Numbered from the stretch's first letter, positions 42,476 to 52,105 are shown. The stretch is DNA of 64,000 bases from Halobaculum sp. XH14 (GCF_032116555.1 NZ_CP134949.1:930001-994000), one strand, 5' to 3'. A program made the numbers and translations. Notes: generated by a model from the sequence alone, not told the origin.

Positions 42476-42538
42476 GTCGGGGGATTACGGTAAACCGGCA
42501 AAAAGGTTCGCGTGGTCGCCTCGCGGGCGGTCGGCGGC

Positions 42539-42733
42539 TCAGGCCTCCCGCATGTCCGGCGGGAGGAGGTTCGGGATGCCGTCCTCGATGGGGTACGCCT
42601 CGCCACAGTCCGTGCAGGTGAGCGTCCCCGAGATGATCTCCCCGTCGTCCTCCTCGTCGCGTTCCTCGACCGAGAGCTCCAGGTCGTGCTTGTCGAGCGG
42701 GCAGCAGACGATGTCCAGCAGGGACTCCTTCAT
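42539..42733 (-). CDS. Trm112-like methyltransferase activator
   Basis: 64 residues. Cys10-Cys11-Pro and CTDCGEAYPIEDGIPNLLP make the Trm112/UPF0434 zinc-binding shape. In archaea Trm112 activates tRNA, rRNA and protein methyltransferases. Full length for the family. ATG at 42733. The gene lies just downstream of purA and may be read through from it. Confidence 0.88.
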   Translation of the reverse strand: MKESLLDIVCCPLDKHDLELSVEERDEEDDGEIISGTLTCTDCGEAYPIEDGIPNLLPPDMREA

Positions 42734-42792
42734 TGTCGGCCAGTGGGCCCGGACCCGTCAAAAGCCTACGGGTTCGACCGGGCGACGCGCGG

Positions 42793-44115
42793 CTACTCCC
42801 AGGGGTTCGCGCGGACGACCGTCTCCGCGCGGTCGGGGCCGACGCCGACGGCGTACACCGGCGCCTCCACTTGCTCCTCGGCGTACCCGAGGTACTCCCG
42901 TGCGGCGTCGGGGATCGCCTCGTAACCCGTCTCGGCCACGTCGGCCCAGTCGACCTCGGGCCACGGCTCGAACTCGCGGAGGATCGGCTCACAGCGGGCC
43001 CACTCCTCGGTCGTGGACGGGACCGTCTCGATCGTCTCCCCGTCGAGGTCGTACGCGTGGCCGACGTGCACCTCGTCGAGGCCCGCGAGCACGTCGACGT
43101 GGTTGACGGCGATCCCGGTGAACCCGTTCGCGCGGGAGGCGTGCCGGAGCATCGGGACGTCGAGCCAGCCGATGCGGCGCGGACGCCCGGTGACGGTGCC
43201 GAACTCGCCGCCCTTCTCGCGGATGAAGTCCGCGAGCTCCTCGTCCGGCCCCTCGAGTTCCGTCGGGAGCGGCCCCTCGCCGACCCGCGAGAGGTACGCC
43301 TTCACGACGCCGACGACCTCGCCCCGGCCGGTGACGGTCGGGCCGACGCCGGAGCCGACCGCGGCAGCGCCGGCCGTCGGGTTCGAGGAGGTGACGTACG
43401 GGTAGTTGCCGTGGTCGACGTCGATGGAGGTGCCCTGTGCGCCCTCGAACATGAGGTTCTTCCCGGCCTCGCGCCGCTCGTGGAGGAAGTCGCCGCAGTC
43501 GACGGTCATGCCCTCCTCGCGGAGGCGCTCGCCGACGGCGGCGAACTCCTCGTGGAGCGCCTCGACGTCGCACTCCTCGCCCGCCTCGAGGCCGTACACG
43601 TCCTCGATGAGCGCGCGCTTTTGGGGGACGGCGTACTCCAGGCGCTCGCGGAGGACTTCCGGGTCGAGCAGGTCGCCGATCCGGACGCCCCGGCGGCCGG
43701 CCTTGTCCTCGTAGGTCGGGCCGATGCCGCGGCCGGTGGTGCCCACCTTCACCCCCGAGTCGGCCTTCGCCTCCTCCTCGATGCCGTCGAGGCGGCGGTG
43801 GTACGGGAGAATGACGTGCGCGCGGCGGGCGACGCGGACGTCGGGGTCGAGCCCCTTCCCGCGGAGCTCGTCGAGCTCGTCGAACAGCGTCCGCGGGTTG
43901 ACGACACAGCCGTTGCCGAGCACGCCGACCTTCCCGCGGACCGCGCCCGAGGGGACGAGCGAGAGCGCGTACTCCTCCCCGCCTTCGACCACGGTGTGGC
44001 CGGCGTTGTCACCGCCCTGATACCGGACGACGACGTCGGCCTCCCCGCCCCAGAGGTCGACGAGGGCGCCCTTCCCCTCGTCGCCGAGCTGGGAGCCGAC
44101 GATAGTTACGGTCAT
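42793..44115 (-). CDS. purA: Adenylosuccinate synthase
   Basis: Makes adenylosuccinate from IMP, Asp and GTP in AMP synthesis. 440 residues, beginning MTVTIVGSQLGDEGKGALVD (P-loop type GDEGKG). GGDNAGHTVV, GVKVGTTGRGIGPTYEDKAGRRGVR and SSNPTAGAAAVGSGVGPT are diagnostic. ATG at 44115; GGTTTACC 25-30 bases upstream is a TATA. Confidence 0.97.
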   Translation of the reverse strand: MTVTIVGSQLGDEGKGALVDLWGGEADVVVRYQGGDNAGHTVVEGGEEYALSLVPSGAVRGKVGVLGNGCVVNPRTLFDELDELRGKGLDPDVRVARRAHVILPYHRRLDGIEEEAKADSGVKVGTTGRGIGPTYEDKAGRRGVRIGDLLDPEVLRERLEYAVPQKRALIEDVYGLEAGEECDVEALHEEFAAVGERLREEGMTVDCGDFLHERREAGKNLMFEGAQGTSIDVDHGNYPYVTSSNPTAGAAAVGSGVGPTVTGRGEVVGVVKAYLSRVGEGPLPTELEGPDEELADFIREKGGEFGTVTGRPRRIGWLDVPMLRHASRANGFTGIAVNHVDVLAGLDEVHVGHAYDLDGETIETVPSTTEEWARCEPILREFEPWPEVDWADVAETGYEAIPDAAREYLGYAEEQVEAPVYAVGVGPDRAETVVRANPWE

Positions 44116-44468
44116 ACCGTCGCCCACTTCCCCGGCGGCCGGTAAACCGATTACGGTCCCGACGCGCTGAGTATCCACGTTCACGCATCGAGTCCCGCTG
44201 TTCTCGCCGGAAATGTCCCCACACATGTATCAGTCCGCGCCGCCGCCGGCGTCCCGTCCGGGGATACCTGTCGGTGCGGGTTGCCTGCCGAACCCCCTGC
44301 TGCCGCGGAACCCTGACACGACCGCCGGGAACGGAACTGTTAACCTGTACCACCCGAAACGTCGCCCAATATCGGTCGTAACCGGCCGGTTCCGCCCGCT
44401 TTCTGCACGGCCCCGTCCCGCGACGGAGGGTAACTTTTAAACCCCGCACGCACAAGTTAACATGTGGC
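44116..44468. other. Divergent promoter region of purA and a wHTH gene
   Basis: 353 bases. On the minus strand the purA TATA is at about 44138-44146. On the plus strand TAACTTTTAAACC (about 44430-44442) is the TATA for the gene at 44469. The middle is unique sequence with no gene, repeat or strong hairpin I can see. Confidence 0.65.
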
Positions 44469-44774
44469 ATGATAGATCGACTTGAGAAGGAGGTGGACAT
44501 GCTGGAGCGACACCTCCAAGTCCTCCGGATGGTCATCGAGAACGAACCGATCGGCATCGTGAAGATGTCGAACGAGACGGGCTACCCGCATCACAAGGTA
44601 CGCTACTCGCTGCGCGTTCTCGAGGAGGAGAACCTCATCGAGCCGTCCAGCCAGGGCGCCATCACGACCGAGCGCACCGTGGAGTTCGTCGACGAACTGG
44701 ACGACAAACTCGACGACATCATCGACAAGATCGGCGGCATGCGCATCGACAACCCGCCGGAAGTCGAGAACTGA
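44469..44774 (+). CDS. Small winged-helix protein, likely transcription regulator
   Basis: 101 residues. Helical N-terminus (MIDRLEKEVDMLERHLQVLRMVIENE), then a wHTH: PIGIVKMSNETGYPHHKVRYSLRVLEEENLIEPSSQGAITT, with a recognition helix near HHKVRYSL and a wing after it. Highly charged and well conserved in character, an archaeal wHTH family. The acidic C-terminus (VDELDDKLDDIIDKIGG) may dimerise. ATG at 44469. The target is unknown. Confidence 0.85.
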   Translation: MIDRLEKEVDMLERHLQVLRMVIENEPIGIVKMSNETGYPHHKVRYSLRVLEEENLIEPSSQGAITTERTVEFVDELDDKLDDIIDKIGGMRIDNPPEVEN

Positions 44775-44794
44775 CCCGACTTCGAACTCCGAGC

Positions 44795-47212
44795 CTATAG
44801 CTCCGGCACGTTCACGTGGAACTCACCCTCCCGTGACTCGACGAGACACAGGTGGAACCCCCGCTTGCGGGAGAGCTTCACGAAGCTTTTGTTCTTGTTG
44901 CGGTTGAGCAGGCCGCCGCCGGTCGCGTCCGCGACCGCTTCGAGCGCGCCCGGTTCGAAGAACGACGACGTGACGTGGAAGGCGGCCGCCAGCCCGTCGT
45001 TCTGGTCCGCGACGCTGCTTGCGCCACCCACGAGCCCGTCGAGCATCGACTCCGTCGTGGCGGTCCGCGAGTCGGTGACGTTGGCGACCACGAGCGGGTC
45101 GCCCATCCGGTCGCGCAACACGACGTCGAACGAGCGCTCCTCGTTCTTCTTGCCCTGCTCGTCGACGAGGTCGACGACCGCGTCGAGTTCGGCGCGGTCG
45201 ATCTTCGGGATGGCGTCGTACAGCGCGCGCATCGACGACCGGCTCCCCGTCTCTCGAATCTCGTACAGCAGGGTCCGGACGACCCACTCGACGAAGCCGT
45301 ACTCGATGGTGTCCTCGAGCCATTCGCCGTAGGCGGTCCCGCCGACGACGGCGTCCGCGGCGTCGAACTCGGTGTGGACCTCCAGCCGGAGGTTCTCGTC
45401 GACCTCCTCGCGGGTGGCGTTGCCCGCGTGGACCTTCTCCAGGGTCCCTTCGCCCTTCGACTCGTATCTGACGAACAGGTTCGTTCCTTCGAGCGCGCGC
45501 GACGGGGAGATCGACCGGCCGCCGGCCGCGTCCGACGATCCGGCCGATTCCGAGAGCTGCGAGCGCGCGTCGGCCAGGTCCGACTGGAGCGTCTCGATCC
45601 GGCCTTCGAGCCGTTCGTTCTCCTCGGTGAGCCGCTCGACCTCGCTACGGGCCGTCGAAAGCTCCTCCCGCGTGGAGGCGAGCTCCTCGGCCGCGTTCTC
45701 CTTGGCGCTCCGCGCCCGCTGCAGGTCCCGCCGCAGCGTCGCGCTCTCGACGGCGTCACCGTCCTCCCCGGACGCGTCGTCGTCCTCGCCGGACTCGGAC
45801 TCAGCGGCACGATCGGCCTCCGGAGGACGCTCGGATTCCGGGGACGGCTCGGGCTCTGATCGCCGCCCGGACCGCGCGTCGTCGGTTCCCGACGCGGCCG
45901 TGGCGCTCCCGTCGGTTCGGTTCCGTCGCGCCGCGCTCGACGGTCGGTCGGCCGCACTCGTCGACGCCGACCGTCCCTGCGCGTCGGCCCCGTCGGGGTC
46001 GGCCGCCCGGGTCTCGTCGGGGTCGAGCGAGGGGATGGCGGTCGTCTCCCGCCACTGCTCCTCGGCGGAGAAGGGGTCGGACTCGGCGGCCGCGACGGCG
46101 TCGGTCGGCTCGGCGTCGCGCTGTCGCTTTCGCTCCTTGCTCTCCTCCCGTCGCGCGGGGCGTTCGCTCGCGGCCGTGGCGGAGCCGTCGTCGTCCTCGT
46201 CCGACGCCGACACGGCCGCCGGCGACGCGTCGGCGGACCCGGCCTCGGCCGCGGGCTCCTCGTCGACGTCGTCTGGTTCCGCGTCGACCCCGGCTTCGGG
46301 TTCGGACTCGCTCCCTGACGGGGTGCTCGGGGCCGTGGTCTCCTCGGTGTGCTCCCGTTCGGCAGCGTCCCGCCCAGTCGCCGTCTCGCCGACCGCCTCG
46401 CCGCCCCCCGCGTCCGGGTCGATGGTGACGCTCCCGGGGCCAGCGTCCCCGGCGTCGGCGGCCTCGTCCGACGCGTCCGCTTCGCTCGGCTCCTCGGCCT
46501 CGTTCGAACTCGCGGCTTCCTCCGGGTCCTCGGCCTCGTCGATCGCCGCCGCGGTGCCGCCGCCGCCGCCGCCCGCCGTCCCGAGGTCGCTCCCGCCCGA
46601 GTCGTCAGGTTCCGGTTCCGCGGCGGACTCCGGCTCCGTATCGAGCGTCGGATCGGGGTCCGGCTCGGGTTCGGGCTCCGGAACGTCGATCACGTCCACG
46701 TCGACCGTCCTGACCTCGTAGATGCCGACCTCGTCGTCGGCGCGTTCGAACGCCTCGTCGTCGGTGAGCAGCTCGCGCTGGGTGCCGACGAACGCGCACG
46801 CGAGCCGACGGCCGCCGTGGTAGACGACGTAGTAGTCGCCCGAGAGGACGTTCTCGGAGAGCTCGACGAAGCCGGTGAAGTTGCCGGCAGAGAGCGTAGC
46901 GTCGGCCTCCGAGAGCGGGGTGTCGTTCGTGTAGTACTTCGCTTTGGTCTCCCCGCCGCGTTCGCGCATCGCAAACAGCAGCGGGAGCGAGGGGTCTGGC
47001 GCGGCGTATGCCGTCCCGTCGGCGTCCTCGAAGGACTCGATGGTCCCGTCGGCGGCGCCGACGACGCGACCGTTCAGCACGAACAGCCACGCCGTCCCGT
47101 CGGTGACCGCGCCCGTGAACTCGCGGTCGGCGAGTTCGTGAAGGCCGCCGTATCCCCCCGAATACGGCTCGGAACTCCAGCCGGTCACCGTCTCGATTGT
47201 CTCGCTATCCAT
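44795..47212 (-). CDS. Large acidic coiled-coil protein (haloarchaeal, possibly DUF7527)
   Basis: 805 residues. N-terminal globular domain (1-165, GGYGGLHELADREFTGAV; SAGNFTGFVELSENVLSGDYYVVYHGGRR), a long Asp/Glu/Ala/Ser-rich linker (about 175-505), a coiled coil (about 525-590, TREELSTARSEVERLTEENERL), and a C-terminal globular domain (600-805, ENLRLEVHTEFDAADAVVGGTAYGEW; GGGLLNRNKNKSFVKL). The start ATG at 47212 (MDSETIETV) has CGTATTTG upstream as a TATA. No membrane helix. Function unknown; the layout is that of a scaffold. Confidence 0.8.
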   Translation of the reverse strand: MDSETIETVTGWSSEPYSGGYGGLHELADREFTGAVTDGTAWLFVLNGRVVGAADGTIESFEDADGTAYAAPDPSLPLLFAMRERGGETKAKYYTNDTPLSEADATLSAGNFTGFVELSENVLSGDYYVVYHGGRRLACAFVGTQRELLTDDEAFERADDEVGIYEVRTVDVDVIDVPEPEPEPDPDPTLDTEPESAAEPEPDDSGGSDLGTAGGGGGGTAAAIDEAEDPEEAASSNEAEEPSEADASDEAADAGDAGPGSVTIDPDAGGGEAVGETATGRDAAEREHTEETTAPSTPSGSESEPEAGVDAEPDDVDEEPAAEAGSADASPAAVSASDEDDDGSATAASERPARREESKERKRQRDAEPTDAVAAAESDPFSAEEQWRETTAIPSLDPDETRAADPDGADAQGRSASTSAADRPSSAARRNRTDGSATAASGTDDARSGRRSEPEPSPESERPPEADRAAESESGEDDDASGEDGDAVESATLRRDLQRARSAKENAAEELASTREELSTARSEVERLTEENERLEGRIETLQSDLADARSQLSESAGSSDAAGGRSISPSRALEGTNLFVRYESKGEGTLEKVHAGNATREEVDENLRLEVHTEFDAADAVVGGTAYGEWLEDTIEYGFVEWVVRTLLYEIRETGSRSSMRALYDAIPKIDRAELDAVVDLVDEQGKKNEERSFDVVLRDRMGDPLVVANVTDSRTATTESMLDGLVGGASSVADQNDGLAAAFHVTSSFFEPGALEAVADATGGGLLNRNKNKSFVKLSRKRGFHLCLVESREGEFHVNVPEL

Positions 47213-47334
47213 TGCCGGTAGTTCGCTTCGTCCCACGCAAATACGTTTCGTTCGGTGTGACGGGCGTCTTGCGTCGGGGCGTGGCCGTTGGCCGCTTGTT
47301 TTCGACCGTCGTGACCGCCGACTGAACGGTCCGG

Positions 47335-47625
47335 TCAGCCCGCGACCGCGTAGGTGAACAGGAAGCCGAAGTAGAGCAGGACGAGCGCGCCGAGCGCGAG
47401 GATCTGGAAGCGCCGCAGGTCGGCCGCCTCGCCCTCGCTCGCGGCGTCGTAGGCGGCCCGCTCCGCCTCGGAGAGGTCCCCGTGGTCGAGGCCGACGTGG
47501 AGGTCGCGGTGTCGTTCCCGGGCGAACGGCGCGCCACAGCGTGGGCACTCGTACACCGTCGCGTCCGCCGGTACGTCGGTCCTCGGTGCGGCGTCCCGGG
47601 ATCGGACGTCAGCGTCGCCGGTCAT
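47335..47625 (-). CDS. C2H2 zinc-finger protein with membrane tail, 96 residues
   Basis: Zinc finger YECPRCGAPFARERHRDLHVGLDH (C-x2-C-x12-H-x4-H type) at residues 25-48, then a helix and one hydrophobic segment at the C-terminus (ILALGALVLLYFGFLFTY). Its ATG overlaps the stop of the upstream 461-residue gene (47622-47625). Single zinc finger proteins anchored to the membrane are a haloarchaeal feature. The role is unknown, probably linked to its operon partner. Confidence 0.8.
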   Translation of the reverse strand: MTGDADVRSRDAAPRTDVPADATVYECPRCGAPFARERHRDLHVGLDHGDLSEAERAAYDAASEGEAADLRRFQILALGALVLLYFGFLFTYAVAG

Positions 47626-49007
47626 ACGAACGGCGGCACACCCCCGGGGCGCGTGAGGATCCACAGGCTGACCATCGTGTACAGCACCATCGCGGCCGTG
47701 ACGCCGTACTGGCTCCGGATCGCCTGCAATCGGTCCGGGAACAGGTCGTAGGCGACCGCGTGTGCGACCCAGACCGCGAGCAGGTGCCCCGCCAGCACGG
47801 CCGCGATGCCGACCCCGCCGAACCAGCCGGGGACGACGAGCTGTGGCGGCGAGGGCGGCGGAGCGAGCGGCGAGGCGAGCACGACCGCGAGCGTCGGCGC
47901 GAGCGCGAGCACGGAGCCGAGGTTGTGCGCGAGGTGATAGCCCGCCGCGATGGCGAGCAGCGAGGGGGCGAACCGGCGGCCGAGCGCGGCCGTCGAGACG
48001 AACGTGTCCGCGTAGCGGCGTGCGGCACGGACCGCCCCGAAGTACGCGCCGAGAAACAGCGCGAACCCGGCGACCATGCCGACGGCGTAGATCGCGAGCG
48101 GCGGGACGCCCGCGAGGAACAGGGCGCGGGCGAACTCGGCCCAGAGGTCGGTGCCGGCGAAGCCGTCGAACGTCGTGACGAACAGCACCGCGATGACGAA
48201 GGCCACGTCGCTCCGGTCCCGCAGCCAGCCGGCGTCCGTGAGTCCCGTCCCGGGGAGCCTGAGTCGGAGCCCGTCGTCGGTTCGAGCGAGCGGCGCGACG
48301 CGGCCGTAGGCCGCGAGCAGGCGCGACACCGGGTCGGCGTTGCCGAACCAGTCGTCGGCACCGACGGCGACGCTGCCGGCGAGCGAGAGGAGGCCGTAGC
48401 CCAGGACGACGAGGGTCAACAGGCGCGGGTCGTCCGCCAGCGGCGTCACGACTTCGAGATACACCAGGGCGAGGAGCCCGACGACGGCGGGCCAGCGCCC
48501 GAGGGAGTCGGGATATGACCTGTCGAGCGACGGGAGCGCGAGCGCGATCGTCCGGAACGGGTTCACGACGGGCCAGCTGTTGGTAAACAGGTAGGCGGTG
48601 GCGACGAACGCGCCCCACCACGCGATCCAGACGAGCAGCACCGCGGCGTTCCGCCCGCCGACGTCCGGCCCGAGGAGGCCGGTGACGACGACGAGCGCGA
48701 GGCCGACGAGGCCGAGCGCCCTGCCGGCGAGCGTCGCCAGCCTGCCGGGGTCGAGCACCGGCCGCCGCCAGCCGTCCAGCCGCCGGATGTACGCCCGGTC
48801 GGTGACGAAGGAGGCGAGCAGGAACGACGCGCCGATGACGCCCCCGCCGGTGGCGAGAAACAGCCACGTCGGCACCGTGAGACTGCCGGCACCGGCACCG
48901 CGGACGCCGCCGGCGTGTGCGAGCGCGCTGCCCGCGAGCGCGAGCAGGCCCAGGAACGCTGCCCCGATCAGGCTCGCTCGAGGTCGCGGGAGGGCGCGGT
49001 CGGTCAT
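47622..49007 (-). CDS. Multi-spanning membrane protein, 461 residues
   Basis: About 11-12 hydrophobic segments. An N-terminal signal-like helix (LIGAAFLGLLALAGSALAHAGG) is followed by VPTWLFLATGGGVIGASFLLASFVTDRAYIRRL and a run of segments including LLVWIAWWGAFVATAYLFTNSWPVVNPFRTIA. His/Trp-containing motifs (GYHLAHNLGSV; AGHLLAVWVAHAVAYDLF) could bind heme or metal. No family that I can name. It overlaps the zinc-finger gene by ATGA, so the pair is one operon. Confidence 0.75.
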   Translation of the reverse strand: MTDRALPRPRASLIGAAFLGLLALAGSALAHAGGVRGAGAGSLTVPTWLFLATGGGVIGASFLLASFVTDRAYIRRLDGWRRPVLDPGRLATLAGRALGLVGLALVVVTGLLGPDVGGRNAAVLLVWIAWWGAFVATAYLFTNSWPVVNPFRTIALALPSLDRSYPDSLGRWPAVVGLLALVYLEVVTPLADDPRLLTLVVLGYGLLSLAGSVAVGADDWFGNADPVSRLLAAYGRVAPLARTDDGLRLRLPGTGLTDAGWLRDRSDVAFVIAVLFVTTFDGFAGTDLWAEFARALFLAGVPPLAIYAVGMVAGFALFLGAYFGAVRAARRYADTFVSTAALGRRFAPSLLAIAAGYHLAHNLGSVLALAPTLAVVLASPLAPPPSPPQLVVPGWFGGVGIAAVLAGHLLAVWVAHAVAYDLFPDRLQAIRSQYGVTAAMVLYTMVSLWILTRPGGVPPFV

Positions 49008-49134
49008 CGCCGGCGGTAGGGACGGCGGTCGGGAGTAGCTTCCGGAATCGCCCCGGCGTTCGACTGCCGTGCCAACCCGGAGTCGACGCGTTCGAGATCG
49101 GTCGGACGCGTGGTCCGGGGCGGTCGGCCGCCGA

Positions 49135-49575
49135 TCACTCCAGTTCCTCGCGGAGGATCGTCCGGTGACAGCGCTTCTTCGCCGTGTTCTCGTAGCAGAC
49201 GAGCGCGACGTCATCGCCGCCATTCAGTGCCGTGCGGATGGCCGCGAGCGCCTCGGCCGCATCGTCGGACGCCGAGAGGTACTCGCGGTACCGCTCGGCG
49301 AAGTCGACCTCGTCCCAGGCGGCGTTGTGCGCCTCCTCGTCGCAGAGGCCGGCCATCTTCAGATCGTCCTCGGCCCGCTTCACGTCGTCCAGGAGCGGCT
49401 CGGGCGGCCCGAGCGCGGGCCGGTTCTCGTCGATCGCGCCGGCGAACCACCGCGTCGGCCGGCGGACGACGCCGACCAGCCGCGTCCCCGCCGGGAGCTC
49501 CGCGAGGTCGTGCTGGAGCGCGGCGACGTACGTGTCGTGGAGCGCCACGGGGACTGCTGGGGCGCTCTCGGGCAA
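49135..49575 (-). CDS. DUF488-family protein
   Basis: 146 residues. C-terminal VALVCYENTAKKRCHRTILREELE is the CY/CHR signature of DUF488. The middle LCDEEAHNAAWDEVDFAERYREYL is helical. Its function is uncharacterised; it is a putative nucleic-acid or redox-related fold. ATG at 49575; a Val (GTG-type) start a few codons later is also possible. Confidence 0.75.
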   Translation of the reverse strand: MPESAPAVPVALHDTYVAALQHDLAELPAGTRLVGVVRRPTRWFAGAIDENRPALGPPEPLLDDVKRAEDDLKMAGLCDEEAHNAAWDEVDFAERYREYLSASDDAAEALAAIRTALNGGDDVALVCYENTAKKRCHRTILREELE

Positions 49576-49665
49576 AAGAGTTCGTGACGATTCGGTTCAA
49601 AGCGACGGGAACCAAACCAGTTCGGTCGTGTCGGTGGCGGTCGATCGCTCGCTGCGGTCCGGCGA

Positions 49666-49821
49666 CTACACGCGCTTCGAGCGCGCCTCGCGCACGCCCG
49701 CGCCGTCCCGGACCATGTCCTCACACGAGGGACAGACGCGGACGGTCGACATCCCCTCCGGGGCGAACACGCGGACGTATCGTTCGGTCACGAACGAGCT
49801 ACAGTTCCCACACTCCGGCAT
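49666..49821 (-). CDS. Small zinc-binding protein, 51 residues
   Basis: CGNC (4-7) and CPSC (30-33) pairs in MPECGNCSSFVTERYVRVF and STVRVCPSCEDMVRDGAG, one zinc ribbon. Possibly the DUF7563 family. Basic C-terminus (REARSKRV). A GTG eight codons upstream is an alternative start. Antisense to the upstream region of coxC. Confidence 0.7.
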   Translation of the reverse strand: MPECGNCSSFVTERYVRVFAPEGMSTVRVCPSCEDMVRDGAGVREARSKRV

Positions 49822-49941
49822 GTTCGGCCACTTCTCGTGAGCCACCGTAGTCCTGTCGGATTTCGTGTGAGACAGTCCCAGCCGATCGGGTGGCCGACGC
49901 AGATGGAGGGGTTTTTGGTCCGCCACGGGCAACCCGGAGAC

Positions 49942-50808
49942 ATGGCTACGGAAACGGAAGACGCCCACGACGACGGGCACCACCTGCCGGCGGTCCAGGA
50001 CTGGCCGCGCGGGTTCGGCGAAGCCTCGTGGTGGCCGTTCGTCACCGCCGTCGGCGGTGGCGGCATCTACGTCGGTGCCGCGCTGTTCCTGATGGGCACC
50101 GCGGGAATCGTCCCGACGCTGGCCGGGCCGGTCACGCTCGTCGGCAGCGTCGGCCTGTTCCTCGTCGGGGTGTACGGCTGGCTGTATCACGCCTTCGTCG
50201 CCGAGTTCTGGGAGCGCGGCGCGAACGAACACGGCGCGTCGAAGCTCCGCTGGGGCATGCTCGCGTTCCTCGGCTCGGAACTGGGCACGTTCAGCGCCGG
50301 CTTCGTCTACTTCTTCTTCATCCGCGCGAACACGTGGCCGCCCGAGGGCGCGGAGTTCCCGACGCTGCTCGGCTCGCTCGTCATCGTCAACACGGCGATC
50401 CTGCTGCTCTCGTCGGTGACGCTCCACTTCGCCCACGAGGCCATCCGTGAGAACAACCGCGGCCGGTTCCTCGGCCTCCTCGGCACGACGCTGTTGCTCG
50501 GGGTCGTCTTCATCGGTGGGCAGGTGTACGAGTACTACGAGTTCATCCTGCACGAGGAGTTCACGCTCACCAGCGGCGTGTTCGGCTCGGCGTTCTACGG
50601 GCTGACGGGGCTCCACGGCCTCCACGTCACGCTTGGCGCGGTGCTGCTGGGGATCGTGTTCGTCCGGGCCCTCAGGGGGCAGTACTCGGCCGAACGGCAC
50701 GTCTCGGTGACGACTGCCTCGATGTACTGGCACTTCGTCGACGCCATCTGGGTGCTGCTCGTCGTCGTGCTGTACGTCGGCGCCGAACTCACGGGCACGC
50801 TGGGATAG
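49942..50808 (+). CDS. coxC: Cytochrome c oxidase subunit III
   Basis: Subunit III of a heme-copper oxidase, 288 residues, seven helices. Signatures: FLGSELGTFSAGFVYFFF, LTGLHGLHVTLGAVLLGIVF and YWHFVDAIWVLLVVVLYV. The start ATG at 49942 is favoured by the acidic N-terminus and a TTTTTGG TATA at about 49912. The other cox genes are not in the window, so it is solitary here. Confidence 0.95.
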   Translation: MATETEDAHDDGHHLPAVQDWPRGFGEASWWPFVTAVGGGGIYVGAALFLMGTAGIVPTLAGPVTLVGSVGLFLVGVYGWLYHAFVAEFWERGANEHGASKLRWGMLAFLGSELGTFSAGFVYFFFIRANTWPPEGAEFPTLLGSLVIVNTAILLLSSVTLHFAHEAIRENNRGRFLGLLGTTLLLGVVFIGGQVYEYYEFILHEEFTLTSGVFGSAFYGLTGLHGLHVTLGAVLLGIVFVRALRGQYSAERHVSVTTASMYWHFVDAIWVLLVVVLYVGAELTGTLG

Positions 50809-51053
50809 GTCCGAACTCGTCGGTCCCCGAGTTCCTCCTCCTCCGACCGTTCTGGTAGTCCGTTCGAACAGGGTGAGGTGCCCACTCGCGGCGGCCGTCA
50901 CGACACCGAACGCGACACGTCCGGAAACGTTCGAGACGGTCCCCACCGGATCGGGGACGCCCCGCGACACGAACGCCGGACCACGTTCACGTCCGTCGAT
51001 CGTCACGAACGCTCAGCGGACCTTTATTGCCATACGGAGCCACACACGGCACG

Positions 51054-52031
51054 ATGGAACTGCGCCGACTCGTCCGGGGGAGCGTGGAGTGGTCGCGGCT
51101 CGAGTCGATCGCTCACGAACTCGCCGAGCGCTACGGCGGCGAGACGGCCCACGTCACGTTTCTCGACGCGGACAACTGGCTCTCGACCCCCTTCGTGCTC
51201 GACGTCGGCGACGCGACCTACTTCGTGAAGGTCATCACGAGACAGAACTCGCTGGTCCACGCGCTGTTCACCACCGGGCGGAACCTCGGCGCGTTCACCT
51301 CCGGCACCGAGGGGTTCTTCGAGCACTTCGGCACGCCCTACCAGATGGCCGAACACGAACTCGACGCCACGCGCCGGATGCGCGACATCGGCCTCAACGC
51401 CCCCGAGCCGGTCGAGGCGCTGGAGATGGACGGCCTCGGCGTGCTCGTGCTGGAGTACCTCCCCGCGTTCCGCCCGCTGGACGAACTCGACGTCGAGCGC
51501 GAGCGCGAACTCGCCCCGGAGCTGTTCCGGGCGCTCCACACGATGCACGAGCACGGGCTGGCCCACGGCGACCTCCGGGCCGAGAACGTGCTCATCCTCG
51601 ACGGCGACCTCTACTTCATCGACGCGACGAACGTCCGCGGCGCGGTCGGCGACGAGGGCGAAACGGGCGACGGAGGCGGAGAATCCGACGACGGCGGGAC
51701 CGGTGGCACCGGCGGAGGCGGAACTGCCGAGCGCGCCGGGAGCGCCGACCCGGCCGACGCGGTACCGGCGGAGCCGACCGGCGCGGGCGAGGCCGGCGAG
51801 GACGCTCGCCGGTACGATCTGGCCTGCGGGCTGGCCGCGCTTGAGCCGCTCATCGGGGCCGCCGACGCCGTCGAGGCGGCGCTGTCGGCGTACCCGTTCG
51901 CGGACCTGCTCGGCGCCCGCGAGTACCTCGATTTCGTCCGCGTGCGTCCGGACCACGACTTCGACGGGCCGGCGCTGAAAGGGGAGATCGAGAAGCGTGC
52001 GGACGCAGACGAGGCCGGCGAGGCGACGTAG
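51054..52031 (+). CDS. RIO-like / aminoglycoside-phosphotransferase-fold kinase
   Basis: 325 residues. The kinase core is readable: beta-3 Lys in YFVKVITR, catalytic loop LAHGDLRAENVLI, and metal-binding YFIDATNV (DAT instead of DFG). The C-terminus (DARRYDLACGLAALEPLIG) is helical. An Asp/Gly/Thr/Ala-rich insert of about 55 residues (51645-51805) follows the DAT motif where the activation loop would be. ATG at 51054 with CCTTTATTG at leaderless distance. Substrate unknown. Confidence 0.8.
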   Translation: MELRRLVRGSVEWSRLESIAHELAERYGGETAHVTFLDADNWLSTPFVLDVGDATYFVKVITRQNSLVHALFTTGRNLGAFTSGTEGFFEHFGTPYQMAEHELDATRRMRDIGLNAPEPVEALEMDGLGVLVLEYLPAFRPLDELDVERERELAPELFRALHTMHEHGLAHGDLRAENVLILDGDLYFIDATNVRGAVGDEGETGDGGGESDDGGTGGTGGGGTAERAGSADPADAVPAEPTGAGEAGEDARRYDLACGLAALEPLIGAADAVEAALSAYPFADLLGAREYLDFVRVRPDHDFDGPALKGEIEKRADADEAGEAT

Positions 52032-52105
52032 GACCTCGCCCCGCCGGCCGTCGGAGCCGCCCGTCCGCCTCGGCCACCGCGCCGTCGGTCGGCGGAGGGG
52101 GCGGC

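Noticed and set aside
45372-46721. Ser-rich plus-strand frame over the acidic coiled-coil gene
   Set aside because: Complement of Glu/Asp codons; artefact of an acidic coding strand.
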